DNA of 15,892 bases from Stephanodiscus triporus (taxonomy: Eukaryota; Bacillariophyta; Thalassiosirophyceae; Thalassiosirales; Thalassiosiraceae). Every line of letters starts with the position of its first letter. The first letter of the stretch is position 1. The notes under the pieces are model-generated. The model was not told the origin of the DNA. It did not search any database and worked only from the letters and a program-made list of their open reading frames with translations. The stretch is taken from NCBI GenBank assembly GCA_036939755.1, contig JALLAZ010000409.1:1-15892 (forward strand), written 5' to 3'. The position numbers were made by a program, and so were the translations under genes. Below, piece by piece: positions 1 to 8,284 of the stretch.

Positions 1-33
1 AATTATCACATCTCTCTCAAAACCCAACACACG

Positions 34-88
34 AATTGGGGGAGCTTATTTCATGCCCCCTGCCCATTGGAAATAAGCTCCCCCAATT
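34..88. repeat. Perfect 19-bp inverted repeat, 17-nt spacer
   Basis: The arm at 34-52 (AATTGGGGGAGCTTATTTC) is exactly the reverse complement of 70-88, with a 17-nt C-rich spacer. RNA from it would fold into a strong hairpin. It could be the end of a MITE-like element, a small foldback element, or a transcription-related hairpin. No target-site duplication can be confirmed because the element lies so near the window edge. Confidence 0.9.
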
Positions 89-403
89 AAGGGGTGGTCA
101 ATTGAGGTCAAATGTACAGTAGGTGTACCGTGACAATGAGTGGATAAGGTTTACTCTAGTACCACTAGATACTGAGTCAAAAGTCCTTGGCTCAGTTTTT
201 AGGCAACCTTTTATCTGCCATCGCACAGGCTTTACCCTACGTGGCCCTCTTGAGATAATTTGGCCATTAATAAGCGACTTAGATCACTTCTAGCAAGGCA
301 AGTTTTGTGTAAATAGACCAAAATTGTGGTCTAAAAAGTGGTTAAATTTAAACTCCCTATTCCACATTCCCATGGCTCTTGCCGGCCCAGATTTGGATTG
401 CCA

Positions 404-760
404 TTATGCAGTTGTTGAGGCTTGAGACCTACCCAGAATGAACCACCATACCATCCACATTACACTTATGGTAAGTGTTTGCCATCTATCATATGCAGTG
501 GATGGGCATATGGATAACGTTGTTACCCCAGCTCCAGCTCTTGTTGATAGCCTAGTTTTGGAAATCATTGGCCAAAATCCTGGGTCACTGCTTGATCACA
601 AACCATGCCGTCATGCAGTTGTTGAGGCTTGAGACTCACCCAGAAGAATCATACATCCACATAACACATATGGAAAGTGTTTGCCATCAATCACATGAAG
701 TGGATGGGTATATGGATGATCTGTCATTATCTTGTTACTCCTGTTCATGTTGATTGCGAC
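404..760. repeat. Diverged direct repeat, period about 207 bp
   Basis: The segment from about 404 to 556 recurs from about 611 to 760. Both begin with ATGCAGTTGTTGAGGCTTGA, share a central AAGTGTTTGCCATC block and share GTGGATGGG.ATATGGAT. The offset is about 207 bp at the start of the copies; small indels and many substitutions separate them. Neither copy keeps a long open frame. Most likely an old tandem duplication of non-coding or decayed element sequence. Confidence 0.75.
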
Positions 761-1123
761 ATCCATTCGATTCTACTCGTGAAGCTGTGGATGTGTGTCA
801 TTGGGTGGTGCACACTTTCTTACATTGCTGCATTCACATGATCATCAAAGCAGTCAATAACTTACATGTATTTCCCTTAGTCATTTTTGATGTCTTTCAC
901 CCGCAACTTTAAAAAATAAAGCCACCAGAGCCCAGAGCTACATTATTGTTTTTTAGTATTTTTTAGCAGTTTGTTATTCTATCTTATTATAGTATGGGTA
1001 CCTGCCACTGACAATGGGCAAGCAATTCTCAAAATCATAAAGTTGGTAAAATAAAGGAATAAATTGCTTTTCCCCCTATCGAATGATGCAAAGCCACGGC
1101 ACCCTTGGCGACCTCCTACCTCC

Positions 1124-1160
1124 TTGACCTTGACCAACCAATTGGTGGGAACAAGGTCAA
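1124..1160. repeat. 9-bp inverted repeat around a CCAATTGG palindrome
   Basis: TTGACCTTG (1124-1132) is repeated as its reverse complement CAAGGTCAA (1152-1160), and the spacer holds the 10-bp palindrome ACCAATTGGT (1137-1146). Nested dyads of this kind can be protein-binding sites, but no adjacent gene start supports a regulatory role here. Confidence 0.6.
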
Positions 1161-1472
1161 CCCTGTCCCTGAATTGGACCGAGCCAATCCATAGATCCTT
1201 GCCATTGGAGAAACAAACAGATTGCCATTGTGGTGATATTTATGGGTTGTGTTGGGTCTGTTGATGATGGAGTCCTTGCACTATTCCTACTACTCATACA
1301 AACACAAAACCTATGGAAAGGGAATATTTTTTTGTTCCCGTTGTTACCTGAACCTAGGTAGAGCTGGAGCTAGAGCTAGAGAGTCGAATGTTAGTCCGTG
1401 TAATTTGCACATGGAAACAAGAGATGAAGTATTATGAAAGTCAATTTCATGGTGAAGGTGAAGAATAAGAGC

Positions 1473-1496
1473 GACTGATCGACTGATCGACTGATC
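1473..1496. repeat. Three tandem copies of GACTGATC
   Basis: The octamer GACTGATC is repeated three times without interruption, followed by a partial copy. It lies about 65 bp downstream of the 3' end of the tRNA gene on the minus strand. A simple minisatellite is the plain explanation. Confidence 0.9.
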
Positions 1497-1550
1497 GACA
1501 AAATTAGTAGTATTTGGCGAGTTTTCAAATCATAAATTATAATACCCAGC

Positions 1551-1554
1551 AAAA
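1551..1554 (-). terminator. Pol III T-run terminator of the tRNA gene
   Basis: TTTT on the minus strand, eight bases beyond the discriminator base of the tRNA. This is the minimal RNA polymerase III stop signal and sits at the usual distance. Confidence 0.6.
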
Positions 1555-1562
1555 GTATTGCT

Positions 1563-1634
1563 TGGAGATGAGGGGAATCGAACCCCTGACCTTCAGTATG
1601 CGAAACAGACGTTCTACCACTGAACTACATCCCC
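1563..1634 (-). tRNA. tRNA-Ala, anticodon CGC
   Basis: Read on the minus strand this gives a full 72-nt cloverleaf. The acceptor stem is GGGGATG/CATCTCC with discriminator A; the D arm is GTTC/GAAC; the anticodon loop is TTCGCAT (anticodon CGC, reading GCG); the T arm is AGGGG-TTCGATT-CCCCT. The third acceptor pair is G-U, the classic alanine identity element. No 3' CCA is encoded, as expected for a nuclear gene. The A box (TAGTTCAGTGG) and B box (GGTTCGATTCC) of RNA polymerase III are intact, and a TTTT terminator lies just downstream at 1554-1551. The anticodon stem carries one U-U mismatch (second strand ACTGA against TCTGT). There is no intron. Confidence 0.93.
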
Positions 1635-2101
1635 TCGGCGTGCTGTTCTGTTAATTTTTTGATTTAAAATGCGTATTTTTCACCGGAATTTCTCTCACTG
1701 AGATGAGGTGTGGTTCGTAACACGGTGACGACTATCGTATGGTACAAGTTAATAATATTATGTTTAAGTCATGAAGGTTGAGGCCGCTGGACCAACAACA
1801 TTGGAATTGCCACCATAACATCACCCAGAGTTCAGCAGCATTATTATCTACTGAGAATGATAATCCTGACGAAATCTTCATCTGATTTAAATAGATCTTA
1901 GTAAAATACTCTATTAAGATTTGATGTTATATGTCCTCACCCAGCTTCACCTTCTCGGAATCATCATTGTCGCACAGATTAATAATCGTCAACCCGATCA
2001 AGTCCCCCAAAAGGAAGGAGGCGAAAACAAGGCGGGGTAGATGAGCAGAGATGCAAGTTGATGGATCAACAACCCTCGTGCCTATAATCGAAACGGCAAC
2101 C
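1635..2101. other. Intergenic spacer downstream of the epimerase gene
   Basis: This lies between the 3' end of the epimerase gene and the 5' end of the tRNA gene, both on the minus strand. It should contain the epimerase 3' UTR and the upstream flank of the tRNA. I see no gene in it. Confidence 0.5.
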
Positions 2102-2902
2102 CTACTTCTTGGCAAGGGCGAGCTGCTCGCGCATGAGGCTGATCGTCTCCCTGTAGGCCTCGACCGTCCGCGGCTCCTTCAGTATGGCGCTCCCCGCAAC
2201 CATCATGTCCACGCCCGCCTCGGCGACCTCCCGGATATTGTCGACCTTGACGCCGCCGTCGATCTCAAGACGGCAGTTCAGTCCGTTGTCGTCGATGAAC
2301 TTGCGAGCCTCCCTCGCCTTCTCGAGCGTCGCGGGGATGAAGGACTGCCCTCCGAATCCCGGATTGACGCTCATGAGGAGGATGATGTCGAGCTTGTCCT
2401 TGACGAAGTTTGCGTACTCCAACGAGGTGGCGGGATTGAATACGAGTCCCGCCTTGCACCCGCCATTCTTGATGAGCTGGAGGCTGCGATCGATGTGATT
2501 GGTCGCCTCGGGGTGGAAGGTGATGTACGAGGCGCCGGCGTCTATGAAGTCGTTGATGGCGGCGTCGACGGGGGACACCATGAGGTGCACGTCGATGGGG
2601 GCCGTGACGCCGTGATCGCGCAGGGCCTTGCAGACCATGGGGCCGATGGTCAGGTTGGGGACGTAGTGGTTGTCCATGACGTCGAAGTGGACGACGTCGG
2701 CGCCGGCCTCGAGCATGTTGTCGACCTCCTCTCCGAGCCTCGCGAAGTTGGCCGATAGGATGGAGGGGGCGATGAGGTAGTCCTTGTCGCCCCAGACATT
2801 GAGGGACGTGCTGGACGCGCGGCGGGCCGTGGTCGTGGCGACGGGGCCGAACGCGCTGGAGGTGGAGAGGGCGGAGGCGAAGGCGAGGGCGGCGAACTTC
2901 AT
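2102..2902 (-). CDS. RPE: Ribulose-phosphate 3-epimerase, plastid-targeted
   Basis: The enzyme interconverts ribulose 5-phosphate and xylulose 5-phosphate in the Calvin cycle and the pentose phosphate pathway. The 266-residue single-exon frame has the family's TIM-barrel landmarks: APSILSANF (45-53), the first signature [12 protein letters not shown] (72-83), VHLMV (105-109), the second signature [14 protein letters not shown] (176-189) and EIDGG (213-217). Expected metal and catalytic residues are present: His72, Asp74, His106 and Asp215, with spacings matching the bacterial enzymes. About 38 N-terminal residues precede the catalytic core. They begin with a hydrophobic signal-like segment and reach SSAF-GP (15-20), then an Arg/Ser/Thr-rich stretch: the ASAF-type bipartite presequence of diatom plastids. 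The start is well supported by a CCACC-ATG context. Plastid location is inferred from the presequence; the enzyme call is near certain. Confidence 0.96.
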   Translation of the reverse strand: MKFAALAFASALSTSSAFGPVATTTARRASSTSLNVWGDKDYLIAPSILSANFARLGEEVDNMLEAGADVVHFDVMDNHYVPNLTIGPMVCKALRDHGVTAPIDVHLMVSPVDAAINDFIDAGASYITFHPEATNHIDRSLQLIKNGGCKAGLVFNPATSLEYANFVKDKLDIILLMSVNPGFGGQSFIPATLEKAREARKFIDDNGLNCRLEIDGGVKVDNIREVAEAGVDMMVAGSAILKEPRTVEAYRETISLMREQLALAKK

Positions 2903-3640
2903 GGTGGGTGGCTGGATAAGTGGAAGAGAGCCGAGGGAAAGGGTTTAAGGTGGAGAGAAGAGTGTTTGATTGTACGTAGGTTCCTCTTCTTCGCTTCCCC
3001 GCACGCGCGGCGAACCAATAAAAACACGTACGCACCTTGACATGCGCGGGAGACAGCTCTAGACAGGTAGGTACCATACATACGGCGTACTTTGGGTACT
3101 ATCCGCTACCGACCATACTCTTGGACCACTGATAGCCGACTAAAATACTCCTAGAGATGATAACTGTGCAGTCTCTCTGACAACAAGGAGATAAACCGTA
3201 TCATTGTGTTCAGACTCATGAGCAGAACACTATGTAAACACCACTAGAGATATTTAGCACGACACGTATCTAGAAGTTTTATTTCCCTGATTCAACAAAT
3301 AAACTATGTGATCTGCGAAATCGCTGCAGCCCGGCCAAACAAGCAATGTACCCCTGGCAACAGCGAGGAAAGCAACCAGTTGTCGCCTTGTTGGGGATTG
3401 CGTTGCAAAAGTGCGAAACACAATTGAATTTGGAATGCAGAGCCTATTCTCTTCAATCATTCCATCAATCAATATTTCTATATAAGAAGCTTTTACTATG
3501 ACAAGAGCTGACTACTACCGCTCGACACAATAGTCACATGGAGCGCGTGAATCATTCATTTAATACAAAGACAGTCCGAGGAAAGAATGAAAACCTGAAA
3601 ACCTGGACGGGGAATAAAGCTTGTCCAAACGGGCCGGGTA
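2903..3640. other. Spacer between epimerase gene and bZIP locus
   Basis: The right-hand edge of the epimerase gene (about 2903-3080) is its 5' UTR and promoter, pyrimidine-rich on the minus strand just before the ATG. From about 3080 to 3640 I see no gene; open frames are short and without motifs. The part next to 3640 should be the 3' UTR of the coding-like stretch on the minus strand. Confidence 0.5.
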
Positions 3641-4080
3641 TCAAAGCAGCCACTGCACGGCATCGAGGAGAAACTCCCCAAGGTCGTTGCAGTCAGCCTC
3701 CTCGTCGTCGCCGCTCTCGTCGGTGCTGACGCCGGGAACGCTCTCGTCCGAGTAGGAGGCGGCGGTGGCGGACATCAGGACGTCCGTGGCGGCCGCCGCC
3801 ATCATGCCGGCGTCGGCGGAGACAGAGCGGCTCGCGGAGGGAACGAGGCCGGGAAAAGCCTCGGGGAAGGGCATGGTCTTCTTCTCCATCAACGAAAGAC
3901 AACTGTCGGGGACGAGGCAAATGTCGGGCACGACTTGGAGGAGGTCATCGCAGACCGATTCGATGTTGACCAAATCAAGATGAGCGTCGACGTCACCAGC
4001 GATCTTCACTGCGGGAATGGCGATCTTAAAGGCTGAGTCGGGAGCGTCCCTCGATGGAGAGGGACGCGCCACGACCTGCT
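3641..4080 (-). CDS. Coding-like acidic stretch, possible 3' exon of the bZIP gene
   Basis: An open frame ends in TGA or similar stop at 3641 with strong G/C preference at third codon positions from about 4005 down to 3641, like the neighbouring real genes. The product is acidic and Ser/Asp/Glu-rich, with hydrophobic clusters (DLVNIESVCDDLLQVV, and ending DLGEFLLDAVQWLL), the look of an activation region. No ATG occurs in this frame until 3889-3887, well inside the coding-like part, so the stretch probably continues from an upstream exon. It is in the same frame as the bZIP ORF, separated by TGA (4288-4286) and TAG (4273-4271). Candidate splices removing both stops exist, for example donor at 4314 with acceptor ending at 4009, or donor at 4330 with acceptor ending at 4079, but none has a consensus donor. 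It could also be a separate short gene. The upper boundary given is uncertain. Confidence 0.45.
4044..4067. repeat. 9-bp hairpin
   Basis: GCGTCCCTC (4044-4052) and GAGGGACGC (4059-4067) are perfect reverse complements separated by six bases. It lies in the stretch between the bZIP frame and the downstream acidic frame. Its function is unknown; it could be an intron structure or chance in GC-rich DNA. Confidence 0.8.
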
Positions 4081-4097
4081 GCCGGTGGTGTGAGACG

Positions 4098-4210
4098 CGA
4101 AGGGCGATGGGGGAGTATATCCGTCCTGCATGGGGGTATGCACTTTTTGGTTTTTTGCGACGAAGGGCGAGCGCGGTAATAGCATCCGTCCGGTTGGGAG
4201 GGCGGATGCT
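4098..4210. repeat. Diverged tandem duplication of about 63 bp, with an imperfect 11-bp dyad
   Basis: CGAAGGGCGA occurs at 4098-4107 and again at 4161-4170, each followed about 12-14 bases later by ATCCGTCC. This indicates a short tandem duplication. The second unit runs into an inverted repeat (AGCATCCG at 4181-4188, CGGATGCT at 4203-4210, extendable to 11 bp with one mismatch). Duplicated, hairpin-prone sequence argues that 4085-4260 is non-coding, either an intron or a spacer. The same decamer also occurs at 5200-5209 inside the bZIP coding region. Confidence 0.6.
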
Positions 4211-4285
4211 CGTACCATTAATGAAGACGGAACACACCTCATCTGCGAAGGGGGATTGAGGGTGGCCGTGCTACGGAAGTTGTGC

Positions 4286-5272
4286 TCATTGCGTCAAAGT
4301 GCCATAGCCAACACAGGACGAGAAATCCACCGTCCAATCGCCCAATGCATCTCGGAGTAATCTTATGACTTCTGCGGAGGTTGTGATTAACTCGTTTAAG
4401 TGACGTCTGTTCTCGACTCTTGATTTGACAACGATCGAATGATGATCCGCTGGAATGGCTCCAGACAAGCTGCCGTTCTTGGCCTTGAAGTGATCTTCGA
4501 GGATGGGAAAGTGCAGGTCTTCTCCTTCTCCGGACGACGTGACGAGGTACGCTTCGACGAACTTCTTGGGATGGTGGTCGTACGACGGCGAAACGATGTT
4601 GGATGCCTCGTGGCCATTCTCGACAACGACGGACGCGGATAGGGCCTCCTCGGGGACGGTAGGAGGAGGAGGAGGAGTGTCACACCTCTCGCAATCGTCG
4701 TCCGTCGTCTTCCTCGGCTGCAGGACGAACGTCCTCTCGAGCTCGGCCTCCAGCACGGCCGCGGCGTCTTCCCCGTCCCTCGTCCTGACCTGCGCGAGGG
4801 CGCGCTCGAACTTCTGCCTCCACGACGCGACCTCGACCTCCAGGACCGAGACGAGCTCGCGCTGGCGCCTCCTGCACGCCGCGGCGCTCTCGCGATTCCT
4901 CTTGCGGCGCTGCTCCCTGCGCCACGCCGACGTCTGCTCTCGGGTCATGGGCACGGAGGGATCGTACTTCAATTGAGGACGCTTGTTCGACGACCCCCCC
5001 CCCCGGGACGGGAGAACCGTCACGATGGGCCGGGCGGCGACGAGGGGAGTGGGAAGGACGAGGTCGTAGGCGGAGGCGGCGGGATCGGCCCGCACCGTCG
5101 TTTCGTCGGAGTCCTCCTCTTCGCCCTGCGCGAGGCAGTTCTCGATCTCGCGCCGCCTCTTCCGCGGCGCAGCCGGTTTGATGACGACGGGGTGGTCCGC
5201 GAAGGGCGACGGAATGGCGCTGGGGAGGACCGCGGCGGGCATGGAGGAGAGGGCGGCGGAAATGGCGGACAT
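4286..5272 (-). CDS. bZIP transcription factor
   Basis: The frame encodes a basic-leucine-zipper DNA-binding protein, presumably a nuclear regulator. Counting from the chosen ATG at 5272 (328 residues to the TGA at 4286), the basic region is about 114-137 with the hallmark N-x7-R as Asn126 (NRESAAACR) and Arg134. The first zipper leucine, Leu144, follows Arg134 at the canonical distance. Later heptad positions are Trp151 and Ala158, so the zipper is short and weak. A basic cluster (PRKRRRE, 35-41) is a possible nuclear localisation signal. A proline run (PPPPP) and acidic patches follow. The frame is open upstream to about 5374 but only with a non-ATG codon; the ATG at 5242 is an alternative start. 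A run of 11 G (minus strand; 5004-4994) lies in the coding region before the basic domain. The 3' end is uncertain because a coding-like stretch follows in the same frame. Confidence 0.82.
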   Translation of the reverse strand: MSAISAALSSMPAAVLPSAIPSPFADHPVVIKPAAPRKRRREIENCLAQGEEEDSDETTVRADPAASAYDLVLPTPLVAARPIVTVLPSRGGGSSNKRPQLKYDPSVPMTREQTSAWRREQRRKRNRESAAACRRRQRELVSVLEVEVASWRQKFERALAQVRTRDGEDAAAVLEAELERTFVLQPRKTTDDDCERCDTPPPPPTVPEEALSASVVVENGHEASNIVSPSYDHHPKKFVEAYLVTSSGEGEDLHFPILEDHFKAKNGSLSGAIPADHHSIVVKSRVENRRHLNELITTSAEVIRLLRDALGDWTVDFSSCVGYGTLTQ

Positions 5273-5945
5273 GACGATGACGGACGAAGAAAGTGAAATT
5301 ATGCGCACACGACTAATGAATGAATTGAACTTCGGATCGATCGGACGGTTCACACTGAAATACGTCAGAGACACAAAACGAAAACATCACTCACGGCAAT
5401 AAATCTACTGCTCCGTCTATGTAGGTAGATTATCATTACAGATTCCCTCGTTCACTGAATGTTGAGGTACGATCTTACTCTTTTTCGTTGAATCTCTCTA
5501 AGGTCAAGGTATGGTCTGTCTGTCGCCCGCCGCATCTTTGTTGGGGGAAAGAAAAAGATCGCGCCCCCCGCGCCCCGGCCCATCCATCAAAGCCCCAAAA
5601 TAATATTGTGCATCCGGCCGGCCGGCAGTTGATGATAATATGTGACATACAATAAGAGATGGTACGTATCTACTTTATCGTAACCTACTAACTACTGCTG
5701 TTGTCGATATGGTACTTCCGGCCGCCTTCTTCCTGAATTTCTTCCTGAATTTTATTTTACAGAAGATTGATCTGCAATTGCACTCGGAGCAGATGGATCC
5801 ACAACATAATATTATCATCATGATGTGTGAGAACACTGAACTGACACCGACCGACATCACATAAAGCATAAAATCTGCGATCCATCCATCAGATCATCGT
5901 CCGTCTGCCCGAAACGATATCCTCGAACGCAAATAATTATCAACG
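5273..5945. promoter_or_regulatory. Bidirectional promoter region between bZIP and the 235-aa protein gene
   Basis: Two genes start back to back from this interval: the bZIP gene to the left and the membrane-protein gene to the right, about 670 bp apart. It therefore should hold both promoters and both 5' UTRs. Visible features are a GC-rich block near 5560-5630 with a CCGGCCGGCCGG palindromic tract, a tandem duplicated 12-mer (CTTCCTGAATTT at 5729-5740 and 5741-5752), and AT-rich sequence just before the ATG at 5946. I do not see a convincing TATA box or a known operator. Confidence 0.5.
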
Positions 5946-6754
5946 ATGTTCTTCGCCCGCGCATCATCTACTCTATTGGCCCGCTCGACTGCGCTAAGGT
6001 CAAAGTTCAGCACCGCCGAAGGCGCGGAGGCTGTTGCCAGTGGCGGCCTCCTCGCCGGCGCCGTCGCAACCACGTTCGGAACCTACTGCCTGGCTGATTT
6101 CTTGTCCAACTTTATTCAGCATCCAACACAGAAGGTAAGCCACGGCGCCACGCTTACTCCTTTAACAACTGGAAACGATTCGAATTTACTAACGATGAAA
6201 GTGCGCCATTTTTTCTTTCTTTTTGATTTCTACAGATGGATTATGGATACTTCAACAAATTCATTGGCCGACCCGTCGACAAGGACTTCTGGGGAACCCG
6301 CACCGAGCACATCGTTGGAGTAGCTGCAGCCTTGGCCGTCACGGACCACGCTTCCCAGAACTTGTTTGGGCGTTACCTCGGCCGGCCCCTCTGCTTCGCC
6401 AAGTCTCCCGCCGCCTTCGTCGCCCATACGTTTTTGTTCATTTTTACGGGTGTCGCGGCATACTGTGCTGGTGACGCCGCGTTCAATCCTTACCATGAAG
6501 AGGGCACCCGTACGGATGAGCTCAAGAGCGGTGTGTATTCAACCTACATTGGATCCTGCACGGCTTGGTTCGAGCCCTATGTCGCTCCTGTCGTTGCAAA
6601 AATTGCTGGTCCTGCCATGGCCAACACATGGGCTTGCTCGGCCCTTCTTCCGGCCACTCTCGCTTACTCCACTGTGAAAGGAGTTGGTTGGTATGATTGG
6701 GGCAATGCCGGACTGAGCGCCCATGAAAAGCGACTGAATGGTCTGACCGAGTAG
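5946..6754 (+). CDS. Unrecognised membrane protein, probably mitochondrial (2 exons)
   Basis: Exons 5946-6134 and 6236-6754 join in phase 0 to encode 235 residues; the stop is TAG. The intron (6135-6235, 101 bp) has a GTAAGC donor, a yeast-like TACTAAC branch site (6187-6193) and a T-rich tract before TACAG. The first ~22 residues are rich in Arg, Ser and Ala with no acidic residue (MFFARASSTLLARSTALRSK), typical of a mitochondrial presequence. Hydrophobic segments are at about 33-50, 88-100, 123-141, 163-182 and 193-212, suggesting an inner-membrane protein with three to five passes. Between them are conserved-looking polar stretches such as GYFNKFIGRPVDKDFWGTR (68-86) and FNPYHEEGTRTDELK (146-160). 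I do not recognise the family. An A at -3 supports the start. A plastid or ER location is less likely, since no ASAF-type motif is present. Confidence 0.85.
6135..6235 (+). other. Spliceosomal intron with TACTAAC branch site
   Basis: A GT...AG intron of 101 bp between two phase-0 exons. The branch-point motif TACTAAC lies about 42 bases before the acceptor and is followed by a TTTTTTCTTTCTTTTTG pyrimidine tract. The intron contains an in-frame stop only after several sense codons, so retention would shift or truncate the protein. Confidence 0.9.
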
Positions 6755-7189
6755 ATGCATGTTTTCTTGACACCTTAATCTTCATACATTTTGTGTTCTA
6801 AATGGTAGTTTAGAGCTAAACATGATTGTTTTTGTCCTCAATTGTTAACATAATTTAGTGGAGGGAGCAGCATGAATTTTTGTCACTTGTATGTCCCATT
6901 TCGAAGTGTATCAAATCCGATTGATATCCACCTAAATCCCTTGGTCCTCACAACAATAGAGATCTGCAAAAAGTACTCAACACTTGGAAATAGCATTTCT
7001 TTCCACTCATTGCTGTGAATGAGCAAGCTGACAATGTAGCTGACTACATTGGCACAATGGATTTTGAAAGAACTAAAGTGACCAAATCGAAGCAGTTGAA
7101 CAAAGAGATGGCTTTATTCTCCTTGCTGCAGGTGAAAAGAAAGAAGGTTGAATCCTACACTCTCCGCAGAACTTAGGTTATCATTGGTT

Positions 7190-7510
7190 GTTGGAATCTT
7201 CCTTCACTCTAGGAACAAAGCAGCTTTCAGCTTGCCATAATGAACTTTGGAACAATGCCTCCACAGTCCTACAATATGCATGAACTAATATTCTTGGAAC
7301 ACCAACAATTGACGGCATCAACATTAACTGTTGCAAAGTTAAACTTCTTCACTATTCAAAGAACCTTTGTAGGAACTTCCTTTACCACTCAATGAACTAA
7401 ATAGCTTGCTGTCAAGGACTTGTGAGTAATGTCTTCACAGTCCTACTAGATGAAAGAATGATTGGCACAGTAAAAATTGACGACATCAACATTTGTCAAA
7501 CTGTGCTTGG
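7190..7510. repeat. Diverged direct repeat, period about 170 bp
   Basis: ACAGTCCTAC at 7263 recurs at 7437, and ATTGACGGCATCAACATT at 7308 recurs as ATTGACGACATCAACATT at 7476. Flanking sequence between these anchors is alignable but strongly diverged. This is an old tandem duplication; no open frame spans both copies. Confidence 0.65.
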
Positions 7511-8284
7511 ATTGACAGAGCACCTGATCCAAAATGATTATGGTATAGAGACCTTCACAGACTTTGGGTTTTCCTTTACTCAGCTCCTCTACTGCTTCAA
7601 ACCAAATTCACCGAAGCCAATTCTTACAGCTACTGCCATCACACCTTGTTTTGGCAGCAATCAACACAAGTGCAGGCATGGAATACTTCGTCAAGAAAAC
7701 AGCATGGCTTTTGAAGAAGAGAACATGGATGCCTACTATGCCAATGTTGCTTTCACTCTTTGGCTTTGGAGCACTGGATTTTGTCAAGACCAAGGCCAGC
7801 AATGCTATATTTATATTTCTTTGAAGACATGCACTTAACAGTAGTACATCGTGGTGAATCAGAGCTTGGACGAGCCGATGACTGAAGCTCCAGTCACCAC
7901 CACCAAAAATATCTCATGATGCTCATGCCAAGTGTGGCAAGAATAGCAATAGCAGCATCATCATCATCATCAGTCACCATTTCAACATCACCAGTTAGAA
8001 GCAAGAGTGTAAGCAGGATCCCTACTGGTACTGGTTCATTTGACATCAGTTGACAGTGGGAGCCTACTAAGTTGAGCGAGCTTATCTCTAGTACTATCAT
8101 ACTTCAACAGAGAGTATAACACCATCTTACTTTAGTTGCATGCCACAGCTCATCATCAACTGAGATGAGCTGCGCTGTGATTATTTGGGCATGAGCATGT
8201 GAATAGTATTGGACGGGGCTCTTCAAAACGTGCGGTTTTCTCCAAAAAGGAGCCCTGCGGGAATATCATATTATTCCTACCGTA

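Larger units (their letters stand above)
1..1562. other. Gene-poor AT-rich region with small repeats
   Basis: I see no convincing gene in this stretch. The open frames are all shorter than 70 codons, start at arbitrary points and show no family motifs. It holds a perfect hairpin-forming repeat near the left edge, a diverged direct repeat (about 404-760), an inverted repeat around a CCAATTGG palindrome (1124-1160), short purine-rich hexamer repeats near 1360-1382, and a tandem octamer (1473-1496). Base composition is clearly more AT-rich than in the genes to the right. It may be decayed mobile-element DNA, but I cannot identify a transposase or reverse transcriptase. Confidence 0.6.

Noticed and set aside
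404..1500. CRISPR-like array from the spaced repeats
   Set aside because: The repeats are long, diverged and only two copies; the host is a eukaryote.
2051..2758. 235-codon plus-strand open frame opposite the epimerase
   Set aside because: It is the antisense shadow of a well-conserved enzyme in GC-rich DNA; its Val/Asp/His-rich composition is what the reverse complement of such codons gives.
2265..3077. 270-codon minus-strand frame overlapping the epimerase in another frame
   Set aside because: Arg/His/Pro-rich out-of-frame reading of the same gene; no motif and it extends into the promoter.
7422..7838. 138-codon plus-strand frame as a gene
   Set aside because: It overlaps a diverged direct repeat, lacks recognisable motifs and has no coding-like codon use compared with the neighbours.
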